In this document: positions 31,615 to 42,076 of the stretch, one piece after another
Numbering within the stretch: the first letter of the stretch is position 1
Layout of the letters: the number at the start of each line of letters is the position of its first letter
Assembly: GCA_016758905.1 (NCBI GenBank)
Contig: JAEPQZ010000019.1
Location: 253,555-317,554 of the forward strand
From: Umbelopsis isabellina
Lineage: Eukaryota > Mucoromycota > Umbelopsidomycetes > Umbelopsidales > Umbelopsidaceae
DNA length: 64,000 bases
Reading direction: 5' to 3'
Position numbers and translations under genes: made by a program
Notes under the pieces: generated by a model
Told to the model about the DNA's origin: nothing
Databases searched by the model: none
What the model saw: only the letters and a program-made list of their open reading frames with translations

Positions 31615-33207
31615 TTAACGCGTGCCTTTGCCTTTACCATCACTTTGAGGAGCTGGTGACGACGTACCCGAACCTTGTCGTGATTGTGCCTTTCGCGCAG
31701 CTCTCAATGTCTGGCCGGCACCGCTGAAACTTTGCTTCACTTCATTCTCTTTCTCTTCAGCTGATTTTAGTGGTACTACTGGGTAACCAAAATATAGTTG
31801 TCCAAAAGGTAAATTAAGTGGAGCAGGTATCGCATTATCTTCGTGTTGAATGGCAGCCGATTCAGCAACGGCATCTGATAGAGATGTTGTAGAGCTGTTT
31901 GGTGAATCTTTTAACAAACTAAAGCAGGAAAGATTTAGTTTATACCATAAAGTAGGACCTTACAATGATAGATACTCACTCTTTGGCTCTGCTTTTCAAA
32001 GTTTGCCCAGATCCTTGGAAAGGTGCATTGGCTGGCTTTGTCTGAGGCTCATCGATAATCATTTTGCTTCCCTTTTGCATACATGTGTTTATATTGGAGT
32101 ATAATCAGCGCCATTTGCAAGCATTTAATATTATCTTACCATAGGAATGGATCGTGGTGCTGCACTTGGCTCCACATAACCAACTGGTGGAGCGAAATCT
32201 ACTTCCAAATCTGTTTCCATGATGGATATACCGCCGTGATCATCGTAACTTGGTTTTATCTCTAAGACTTTAATTTCGTATATCTTGTTGTTGTAGATGA
32301 TCTGAATAATGTCACCTTGAGTCAAAGTAGCAAAATTACGGAATGCGTTCTCAAGCCTGACATGGACAGCGCATATTTGATTAGTTGCATGCCTCGTACT
32401 CCATGAAGTTCATTTGAGATCCTTACACTGCTTTAGGGTCGCTGATATCGAGGAAATCTACTGACTGAGGCTGTATTCGTACAAAAGTACCCAATGGAAG
32501 TGTTGTGTTTTTGATTTCAATAATTTCTCCTTGCTCCACTTGCAAAGCTTGCATCATCTAGAACCAATGTTTAGCAACAATATTGGTACGCAGATTCAAA
32601 TTGTAGGTATGAGGACTTACCCAGTGGGGAAGATACGCTCGGCCCTCTTCCGCAATGAATTCCAAAACACCTGCATGCGTATGCACACCTCTTTCAGCAT
32701 TTATAAGTTTGAATAGCATTGGATATGAAATGTTGAGGCGTGCTAATACGACACAAATGATAGGGATTAGTCCTACTGCCATATATGCCATTCACTCCAC
32801 ATTCACAAATAACAGTCCAAGATACTTACAAAGTTTCTCTAGAGCTGATTGTGGCAATATAACTGAGAATAAACGTGCAAAGGTTGCAATTTGGTTAATG
32901 ACCTGAAACCTGAAAGATCTGTTGGCTTGAGCCATAGTTAAACCATTAGCTTACTTTTTCCTCCATAGCTAACATTGTCACGATCGCTGCCCGATTGCAT
33001 CATAGCTATGGAATAACAGCGGTACATTTCAGAGAAACCGCGATTGGGGTTCATAAAACCACCAAGGCCGAAACCTCCAATATTTTGTGAAAAAGGATCT
33101 TCGTCATCGTATCCGCCAAACTACACAACGAAGAGCCGTCGGTTAGTTTAATGGCCGTTTGTGTCTGCTGACTCTAATGCATAGCAGTGTTGTATGATAC
33201 TTGCCAT
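31615..33207 (-). CDS. UFD1: Ubiquitin fusion degradation protein 1 (Cdc48 cofactor)
   Basis: Ufd1 with Npl4 recruits Cdc48/p97 to ubiquitylated proteins in ER-associated and chromatin-associated degradation. After the start exon the protein reads [88 protein letters not shown] and [18 protein letters not shown], then [19 protein letters not shown], all matching the Ufd1 N-domain. The tail has two SHP-type Cdc48-binding boxes, FQGSGQTL and FSGAGQTL, and the conserved [17 protein letters not shown]. The initiator ATG is alone on its exon and is followed by a GC-AG intron; without it no in-frame ATG exists before FGGYDD. Several exons; confidence in the family is very high. Confidence 0.94.
33121..33204 (-). 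other. GC-AG intron directly after the UFD1 start codon
   Basis: The donor is ATG|GCAAGT, the branch site AAACTAACCG and the acceptor TTGTGTAG|TTTGGC. Removing these 84 bp yields [11 protein letters not shown], the expected Ufd1 N-terminus. Confidence 0.75.
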
Positions 33208-33405
33208 ATTCTAGTGGCAACAGTAGTGAACAGTGAACACGTAACCTTTAGTTGCAAGTGTCAGCGTCAGAAAATCAAGTACCGACGTCATGCAGTCACG
33301 CACGGTCACTCATTTGTAGGCCATGAAAGTGATGATATTGAAAGTATGCTGTTGATGCTTTTATTTGACAATGATTATTTTTGATGAAACTAAATAGTAT
33401 ATACT

Positions 33406-35195
33406 TTAAACAATATGAATCCAACCATCGGGCAAAAAGCTCCAAACCGTGCCCGTAATTGCTAACAGAGAACAGATAACAAGTAAAATTATGTCTAGTG
33501 CTTTTTCTGCTTTTGACATATTGCCACCATACATCTTCAAGTGGCATACCAATGGAAATATAGCTGCTATGGAATATGAGAAGCATGATCCTAATAAACT
33601 CTATTGCAATTCAATAAAAGGTGGAGTCAGATAAAGGCATTCTTATCAAAAAAATTGTTTGAGCGATGTACACTTACAATAACACGGTCGAACGCTGGAA
33701 ACAAGATAGCAATTAAAACGACCAAGGAGCTCACCAACAAGCGAGATATGAGTTGTATCAACCTCATAGTTATCTTGCTCTTATTGATATTAGCACATGA
33801 AGGATGACGAAAGATTGACAGTTCGATAGTGAAGTTCACGCCGCTCAATGTCAGAGCATATTTCGTAAAGGGATTGATAACAATCAACCACACCGCGAGT
33901 TTGTTAAGCACCTGGTTGAATCCGGGTGTTTGCATCATGTTTTCCGTTATCACCAGTACATTTTCGCCAAACATAAGATATCCTGAAGCAGCCATAAATG
34001 CGTAGATCAGACTGGTGGCTAGATAGGTGTAATTTACAACCTGATTAAAGTCTTCAGGATGAGCCATGTCACGATATACTGAAGGAAATGTTGCGTGGCC
34101 AGCAAAACCAGCTGCCATTTGACCAAATGCAAGCGGAAGTGTCATCCAATGAACTGGGAACAGACTAGTAGGCATTGGATCACTAAGACTTCCTGGATGC
34201 TCCGTCTTGGTAGCACCATCATAGCAAACCACAGCTACCAATGTGAAAGAGCTCAGAATACCAACAAAGCTTGTGTAGGAGAGATGACGGATAGCTAGAT
34301 AAGTTGTTGGAGTGAGAATGATGAAAGCCAAAATTTTGAATGTAACTGTATCAACGGTAGGGAAGAGGATATGCAAGCTGTCAGCAAACAACACAATGAG
34401 AGCTACTGAAGCCGCAATCAGTTCCAACATGAATACGGTAGAGATAAAAATACGGCCTTGCATGCCATATGCTGCTCCTGCCATATCAGCTATCCCACAA
34501 CCATTGTTAGTACAACGTGACAGGTAAACATCAACAATATATGACTACTAACCATATGTCTTGAGTTCTCTGGTTGCTTTCGGATAGTCTAAGCATCGAG
34601 CTATGATCTTGGCAGTGTAATTTGTTAACAAGCATGTAAAAGCTAAAAGAATAGCTCCCAAGATCCATCCAGCGTTTTTAAGAGCCAATGGGAAAGATAG
34701 CAAGGCGATCCCTATCAAGATATTGACGGAGTTTATAAGGCTCTGAGCAAAAGTGCTTTTTGGCTGGTCGTCAAATGTAGTAGAAGACCATATCGACGAG
34801 CGAGATTGCACAGAGTATATGGATGCCTTTCGCTTCAGTAAAGACGATTGCTCATCAGGCATGCCTTCTTCATCAGTATAAGCGGTGTTGACATTTGGAG
34901 GATGTGTTCTTGTCATTGAACTTGATGGGCTCGAGGAGGTTCCATAGACAATGTGATGGACATCATCTTCGCTGAGGTCATCAGAAACTCTTGTCAAATT
35001 GTCGCTAAAGGGAGCGTTTAGAATGGATCGAATCAATATGCAGGGTCTGGCAACTTCGGTGGGAACTTACTTCATATAGTGGAGAGACCGAGCGTATGAG
35101 GAGCTCCAAGATTCGACACTGTGTGCCAAGTTACTAGCAAAAGATGGCCTTCTCCGTGGAATGTCCCTCGGAACAATGGTCTCAATGAAAGACAT
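33406..35195 (-). CDS. Amino acid transporter, AVT/AAAP (SLC32/36/38) family, likely vacuolar
   Basis: Four exons fit. A cytosolic N-terminus of about 130 residues (MSFIETIVPRDIPRRRPSFA, SSLLKRKASIYSVQSRSS) is followed by the first transmembrane signature SLINSVNILIGIALLSFPLA and then about ten more spans, including AGWILGAILLAFTCLLTNYT, FISTVFMLELIAASVALIVL, FGQMAAGFAGHATFPSVY and LAVWLIVINPFTKYALTL. The last exon supplies SLLGSCFSYSIAAIFPLVCH and a closing hydrophobic segment, with the stop at 33406. The layout matches yeast Avt1, which imports neutral amino acids into the vacuole in exchange for protons. The second intron acceptor was chosen so that HYMNDNLTRV reads through. The substrate is inferred. 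Confidence 0.9.
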
Positions 35196-35548
35196 GATTT
35201 GTGGGGGGCGAATCTGGAATCCCAGAGTAGATCGGTTGAGGAAGAGATTAGTGTTGAAACTCAGCATACAAAATTTGAGAAACTGCCAAAATAACGATTC
35301 CTCCGGAACGACGTCCCGGCCATTTCATTTTCATGCAAGCCCCGAGATTGGGAAATGGCGTTCGCGTGCTGCTCTCAATATCATTTTATCAAATTGAAAA
35401 CTATCCAAACATGTATATCGAAAACGCTTGGTTTTATATAAGACTAAATGAGCGTGGTTGCTACTCAGGCCAATTAGCTATAAGGATGGCTCCGACGATA
35501 GCTGGCAGTCTGTGAAATAAAGGAGAAGTAGAAACAATGGCATTACAA
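35196..35548. other. Spacer, transporter promoter and 3' flank of the VPS9 gene
   Basis: About 350 bp with nothing recognisable beyond an open frame extending the transporter N-terminus upstream. Confidence 0.35.
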
Positions 35549-38423
35549 TTAGAACTGTATCAAGTTCTCTTCCTCTGTTTGATCCTTGTTTGGTATATTG
35601 GAAGGAGAAGTGCTTCCTACATGCTCGTCATTTTCCTCGCTCTTGGCAGGGACATCCTGCTGTTCGTGGTTGTCTTCTGCCACTGGACCTTCACGATGTG
35701 GCAATTCCGTCTGCTGCACTTCAGTCGTTTCTTCCTGGGCCAGATTGCTGGGCTCAGACATATCTAATAATCTGGAGTTGCTAAATGTTAACAAATGCCA
35801 AGTCTTCCACAGAAATGCTATCATACATACACGTCAATTGTAGAAGGTAGATCCCCTTGGTTCGCTTGCAAAATCATCTCAATGACATCTCTATCCATAT
35901 TTGAAAACATAGGCAACAACGTGTTCAAATTGGACTGATATTGCTGCTGTTGTGCTATATGCTGCTGCTGTGCTACATGCTGCTGCTGTACATGCTGCGG
36001 AGGTGGTTGGCGGCGAGGCGGGATATGAGCATCTGGTGAGGAAACCCACTGGTTTCCCATTGGTGGTTGTGTAGCATTTCCTTGGTATACTTGATGGTCA
36101 TATTGTGGATGCTGCTGGTATTGCCTTTGCTGCCACTGCCTTTCATCTGCATAGGTTTGTGGTTGCTGTTGTTGGCGCTGCTGATACACATGATCCCGAT
36201 ACTGACCGTAATCTTGAATGTGCTGTGTCGATTGTGCTGTAGGATCCCAATTAGCTGGAATTTGTGCCCATCCACCGGCATTGCTCTGTGATGGAGGCGA
36301 AAATGTTTGCCTACCAGGATACTCAGTCGATCCAGTATTGCGTTGGTAATCTTGATATTCCTCATCTGAATCTGGTGTTGAAGGTCGACTGGAGTCATTC
36401 AGGTTCTGGAGTATTTTCCCCATGAAATTCAATGGTTTTTGCATTGTTTTTTGTGCAAAGTTACTGCCTTTCTCTATGAATGCGGACGCTTTCACAGGAT
36501 CAATCAAAGGTGGGGGTGACTGAGAAGATCCTGGACGTGGTGACTGAGAAGGATGTATGGCATTGTCGTAATTTACCTTCTCTCTAACGGTTTCCACGGG
36601 CCTTTCTTTCTCTATCTCTTTCAATGTCTTTTCAATATTGCTAGAGTAACAACTGCGATTAACGTAATTGCGATGATAAATAACATGAAGTTCCCTGGCT
36701 TACTTGTCAAACTCTTCTTGTGTCACGGATAACGATTTTGCTTCCAACGATTCTATAAAAGCAATAGCTCCCATCAAATTTGTGAGATAATATCCGCCCT
36801 CAGATTGGAGATGATCAGGGTTTCGGAAGCGATTGATGTATCTTGAGAAATTTAGGTAAGATTGACAAGCTCACTATGTTTTTTCTAGGTGTGTGCCTAA
36901 TACTTACTGTACATTGGATACAAGTTTTGGAGGATTCGATTTTAAAACGACATATATCAGGATAGGCAGGAATTTATCTGCTCCCGCATCGCCTTCGACA
37001 TGCCTAATCAAGCCTGCAAATCTATTAGCGTGTCACATATAATGACTGACGCATTCGTTAACAGCACTTACCAAAGATGACTTTGCAGCAATTCAAGATG
37101 CAAATCAGCTTATCTCTTGGTGCCTTGTAGTTGTTTATCTTTAACAGTTCTGACGATTCAGAAGCAGATGAGTATAATATAAAGACTTCAATTGTAAGGA
37201 AACTGTTCAACCTACCTGATTCTGCAAACGTAAGAAATGATTCATTATGCTGTGTAACAGGAATGTCCAGATGTTCTTCTGTAATCCACGAAAATATCCG
37301 AATTTTGTGGTTTAGTATCTCATCTCTTTCTTTGTCATCCGTAGTATTTGAAGAAAATGTGCTGCAATAGCCATAATTAACTATATATCGTCTATATCGT
37401 GCAGTATCAGAGGGGACTCTTACTAGTGAAACAATCTATTCATCACAAGCTTTTCCATGCCTTCCTTTGCATTTTCGAATTCTTGCTCTGAGGCATCCCT
37501 CCAAACATCGCATTCTCGCATTTTTCCATATATAAACTATGTTCAAATGTTAGCCTGAAATTGTGAATTGCCTTAAACGAGTGAAAAACATCAGTTCGTA
37601 CATCAAGGAAGTCTTGAATGATTTTGATTTGTTCATTAACCGTCCATGGTCGACGATCAAAGGCCTGAAGAAAGCTATAATACATTGATCAGAATGCCAT
37701 TTCCAAATCAGCTGCAGGTGAAGATTAATTAATATAGGCTCTAAACAAACCTTTTGAAGTATTTTGTGATTGGTATTGATCCTCGTCTCTTCATCTGTTC
37801 AAGGAATTTGTTGAAATCAAAAGGTATTTCTGCTATTTCTTCAGATCTGTTGCTAGGACGTCGATTTCTGTTTGATGCTTCAGTCGATGACCGCCTTCGA
37901 CTGGGTAGTTGTTGGCTATCAGACTGCGCATGTTCGGTGTTATCATGAGCCTGGTCATCGAATTGGTTGATAATGTGTTCGAACTCTTGATCGTTCTTCA
38001 CTTGATCATCATCTGGTGTTTGTGATCGGCTTAAGGATGTTGTGCTAGTTGAAAACTCCAGCGTGTCGCTGGGCTCGTGCTCTATGTTAGGCTGAGCCTT
38101 TTCAGATGCTGCAGGTGCCGAATCTTGTTCCGCCTGTGACCTGAAAATGGAACAGAAAACATAATGGACCATCATTTAGTAATCGGCTCTCAGTATCGGT
38201 GTGGTCTGCACATATGTACGCACTCTTGCTCGTCGTCACTATCCACAGGCACCAATTCATCAGATGATGCGACTTCGTCAGCAGAACCTTCTGCATAATT
38301 CTTCTGAGGCACGCTTACAACGACAGACTTTTCAAACTCGGCACTAAGAAGATCGGTCTCCCTCTCATTCTGATCTGCGCGAGTACTCTCAATAGTCCTG
38401 CCACTCGAGTGTTCTTGGTGCAT
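35549..38423 (-). CDS. VPS9: VPS9-domain guanine nucleotide exchange factor with CUE domain (Vps9-like)
   Basis: Yeast Vps9 and animal Rabex-5 activate Rab5 (Vps21) GTPases on endosomes. The start [13 protein letters not shown] begins an acidic, Ser-rich N-terminus. The helical bundle and VPS9 domain run from [20 protein letters not shown] through [27 protein letters not shown]-like [14 protein letters not shown] and the catalytic stretch [34 protein letters not shown] and [19 protein letters not shown]. After a Pro/Gln-rich linker the CUE domain is [33 protein letters not shown], which binds ubiquitin. The last intron (about 50 bp) joins STIDV to [10 protein letters not shown] and an acidic tail. 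VPS9 followed by CUE is exactly the yeast Vps9 order. Exon joins were inferred at about eight sites. Confidence 0.9.
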
Positions 38424-38913
38424 TGGTTAAGGTGCTCCTGTACTTAGTGAGAAGTGACTTTGTAATTTTAAAACCACGAGTGGTGCACTGAAACGGAACT
38501 CTTCCCAGCGTGACTCGTCGCTCCGTCAACGTGTTTGAAGCACACAGGCAGCTAGACATATCAAAATCATAGCAGTGTGGTCTATCCGTACTCAGGTTTA
38601 TGTTTATATGGAGTTGTTGGATATAACGCTCGTTTGTTATATTTGGGGGCACCTTTGTAAATGCTTCGCAAGTGACCCAACGCATCCCCAACAAAATTAA
38701 AAACTGACCACTATTGTGGTCATAGACCAGTCACCTGAGCTTTATCATGAACACCTCCTAACTCTCTAGGACCACATTGTTGGTAACTACAAGCTACACA
38801 GCCAGATTACAATGAAAAAACGGTATCGCCCGTGGGAGTTTTCAATATAGATAAATCAGGGCTGGACGCAAAGGTGCGACGGGCCAATTTATTAACATGT
38901 AACCAGTGGTATT
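38424..38913. other. Spacer, VPS9 promoter and ACBP 3' flank
   Basis: About 490 bp. A minus-strand ORF here has no recognisable motif and no splice support. Confidence 0.4.
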
Positions 38914-39299
38914 TTATTGCTTGGACTTGAGCTCCTCAACAAGAGCAATGTACTCCTTCTCAGCCTCTTCTTGGCTCTTGCCCTTGTTGGCGTTCCAGGC
39001 GTCCCACTTGTAACGACCTCTGATGTCAAAGGTAGGCTTGCCTATAGTGCCAAACAAGTTAGCAGTTGTACATGATATAAATAATGTTAAACCTTTTTCA
39101 ACACTTACTGGTGTTGTTGTCACCAATGGTAGCTTGCTTGAAGAGACCATAAAGCTTGAGGAGATCATCGTCACTTGGCTTGGTAGAGAGGGTCTGGACA
39201 GCGTCGGCAGCAGCGGTGAATTCCTTTGAGATGTTCAAATATTAATGGCTACCGGGTTTCCTTTATGGCGTATCAAGTTAGACTTACGGCGGAAGGCAT
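38914..39299 (-). CDS. ACB1: Acyl-CoA-binding protein
   Basis: This small cytosolic carrier binds medium- and long-chain acyl-CoA esters. Three exons give about 85 residues, the usual length. The first exon encodes only MPSA. The protein continues [58 protein letters not shown] and [20 protein letters not shown]. The YGLFKQAT and KWDAWN motifs carry the acyl-CoA contacts (Tyr, Lys, Trp). The residue before Lys-Pro is Ser where many family members have an acidic or small residue. A TATA box lies about 60 bp upstream on the minus strand. Confidence 0.94.
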
Positions 39300-39358
39300 T
39301 TTTAATAGATGGGAAGAGATGAGACTGATTTCAAAAAAACGCGAGTCGAACGACGACG

Positions 39359-39365
39359 TTTTATA
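39359..39365 (-). promoter_or_regulatory. TATA box of the ACBP gene
   Basis: It reads TATAAAA on the minus strand, about 60 bp upstream of the start codon at 39299. Confidence 0.45.
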
Positions 39366-39467
39366 ATTGGAAGGCAGTGACGCACGTGAAAACAAATGCC
39401 GGTAATTGGGCTGGCAGTCCAACAACCTAATTAGTGACATTTGCATTCCCCGGTCAAAGCAACCCAC

Positions 39468-41667
39468 ATGATCAAATCAGTTTATCGGGCTGCTCTTTTG
39501 GCAAAAGGTGAGCTACTCTTACATTTTTCTCAACACTGTTTAAGATAACGCTGATTTAATAACTTGGCCATTGTGTACATAGGACGGTCGTTTCCAACAG
39601 TCCTGCAAAGTCATGTTCAAGTCAAGCCCGCCACACTTATCACCCGTGCCTTTGCAAGCAGCACCAACGCTTCTGTGATACCCGAAACTCATCACAGGAG
39701 CTATGGTCAGCCAGTATTCGAAACACACCCGTATAGCATCGAGAAAAATGAAGGTAAGAAAAATATACTAAGGCTACTTATATTGACAGCATAGTCTTAC
39801 AAAACATTATCTTAGTGACTCCTGGTGTAACCGCCCTTGAGTACGAATTAAGAAGAACAGCGTTAATGAACTCACTGCATGAAGGCAGTCTAGTACTATC
39901 GCTTGGATACCGAACTCGATACATGTCGAATAACGTCTTTTATCCATTCCATCAGAATACTGATTTTTGGTATTTGACCGGGTTTAATGAGCCTGATGCT
40001 GCAGCTTTGCTTGGTGGGTACTTTATGCAGAAGTATGAGAAACTGGCATATGACTTATTAGGACTCCTGGCTCTCAATTTTGCAGTTAAGGATTCTTCTT
40101 CTCCAAGAGGGTATAAAATGTCCATGTTTGGTTTGCCCAAAAACCCAAGCGCTGAATTGTGGGATGGACCAAGAACTGGATTAGATGGAATGATGCAGAA
40201 GTTCGGAGCTGACGAGGTATGTCATCAATGTAGGGCAATGCTGACATATAGTCAGTGATGATTAGCTAACTGGTTTATCTAGGCATTCAATTCAATGCAA
40301 TTTCCGGGCAGGCTAAGAGACGCCATCAACAATGCAAAATGTATATACGTCGACACCGACATGTCTGCGGCGTCGATATTATCTGCCTCCGAATCCGCGA
40401 AAAAATTAATATCTAATGGTATGCCTGCAGATTGGTCAAATTGGCAAGAGGGTGGGGTGGCAGGTCTGTTGGCAAAAGTCAGACAGAACTTTGCCCGCTA
40501 CGGTAAAGTTTCGGGTCTCTGTGAACTTGCGACCGGTGGAACAGAGTTTAAGCCCAAGCATGTTGGTTTGCGCAATGGGATTTAACATATGGGAAGTTTC
40601 AGTGGACCAGGTCCTTACATGTATTATTATTACAGGAAAGATGTCGAAACCTGTGAAGCAATTAAGTCCTCTGATTCAAGAATTCAGAAACATCAAAAGC
40701 CAAGCTGAGGGTAAAATAATGAGGCAATCTGGAGAAATAAGCAGTAAAGCCTTTATCGAGGTAAGTTGTAGAGTTTATCACATCTTTCGAAGTTCCAGTC
40801 ATCATTAATGTACTCTTTTAGGCTATGAAATTTACAAAGCCTGGTGTCACTGAGGGTCAATTATGGGCAAAGCTAGACTTTGAATGCCGTATGAGGGGAT
40901 CGACTATATTAGCATACGTGCCTGTCGTTGCTGGCGGCCCAAACGCATTGTCCATGCACTATGTCCGCAATGACATGAAGCTACGGTAAGTTTCTACTCT
41001 AGCGTTCTGACCATCTGATAGATTTTTAAAAACATCCTCATCATATCTCGTTATACCAGCGACGGCGATCTTGTACTGGTTGACTGTGGAGGAGAATACA
41101 ATGGCTATGCAAGTGATATTACAAGAACCTGGCCAGTCAATGGCAAGTTCTCAGAAGCTCAAAAGAAACTGTACCAAGCGGTCTTGAGTGTAAACAAAGC
41201 ATGCATCAAACTATGTACCGAGAGCAACAACATTTCGCTTCACGGCATTCACGATGTATCTGTCCGGCTAATGAAGCAGGAGCTGGAGAAGATTGGATTT
41301 CCTGCAAAGGGTGGGGTAGGTGCTTGGCAATGACTTAAATATATGCAAGAACTACTCTAATACTTGCTGATTGTTTATGTAGGATGTTGAACGTATTCTT
41401 TATCCTCACCATGTCGGTCATTATTTGGGACTGGACGTTCATGACTGTCATGACCTCGATAGATCTCGAAAGCTAAAGAGTGGCATGGTGATTACCATTG
41501 AACCCGGTATGTACGTGCCTTATGACGATCGATTCCCTCAAGAATACCAAGGCATCGGTATTCGCATTGAGGATAATGTATGTGTTGGCAAAGAAGACCC
41601 TTGGGTGCTTACGGCAACCGCTCCCAAAGAAATTGTAGACATTGAATATTGCTGTGCAAATTCGTAA
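39468..41667 (+). CDS. ICP55: Mitochondrial Xaa-Pro aminopeptidase (Icp55 / XPNPEP3)
   Basis: Icp55 trims a single residue from imported mitochondrial proteins after presequence cleavage. The N-terminus [20 protein letters not shown] with [13 protein letters not shown] is a mitochondrial targeting sequence. The amino-peptidase P N-domain begins at [20 protein letters not shown] and contains [20 protein letters not shown]. The catalytic pita-bread domain has all dinuclear metal ligands: [13 protein letters not shown] and ASDITRTWP (two Asp), [15 protein letters not shown] (His), [10 protein letters not shown] (Glu) and [11 protein letters not shown] (Glu). About eight exons fit, with short introns. 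The gene is divergent from ACBP and converges with DUS3. The active site is complete. Confidence 0.93.
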
Positions 41668-42076
41668 TTCTGCTCTTGCCATATCGACATCTCCTTTCCT
41701 GGCGCTTGCAGGTATCTCAATGTTAGCTAGGTGTAATATTTCATGTTATCATAGATGTTTTGTACTGGTGTATGATAATAATAACTCGTTTCCCTTTGAA
41801 AAAAAAGCTTATTTGAAGTATAACAATACAAAGTACCACTCAGCAATAAACACTTCCATGAAGAGTTTATTTTATAGCAATTGGTTCATAATACGAAATT
41901 GAAAGGTGCTCGGAATACAAACCTACATATTTTCTATCATGTCTAGAATTACATTCCCAGAAAGCAACTTGGAAGAAACTTTGATACAGATGAATGGTGA
42001 CATTTATTCACGATATATTTTGCAACAATTACGTTAGATTCTAAGTTCAAGATATTGATTTCTACTTGTAAAAGGA
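41668..42076. other. Convergent spacer
   Basis: About 400 bp of AT-rich text between the ICP55 and DUS3 stop codons. Nothing recognisable. Confidence 0.4.
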
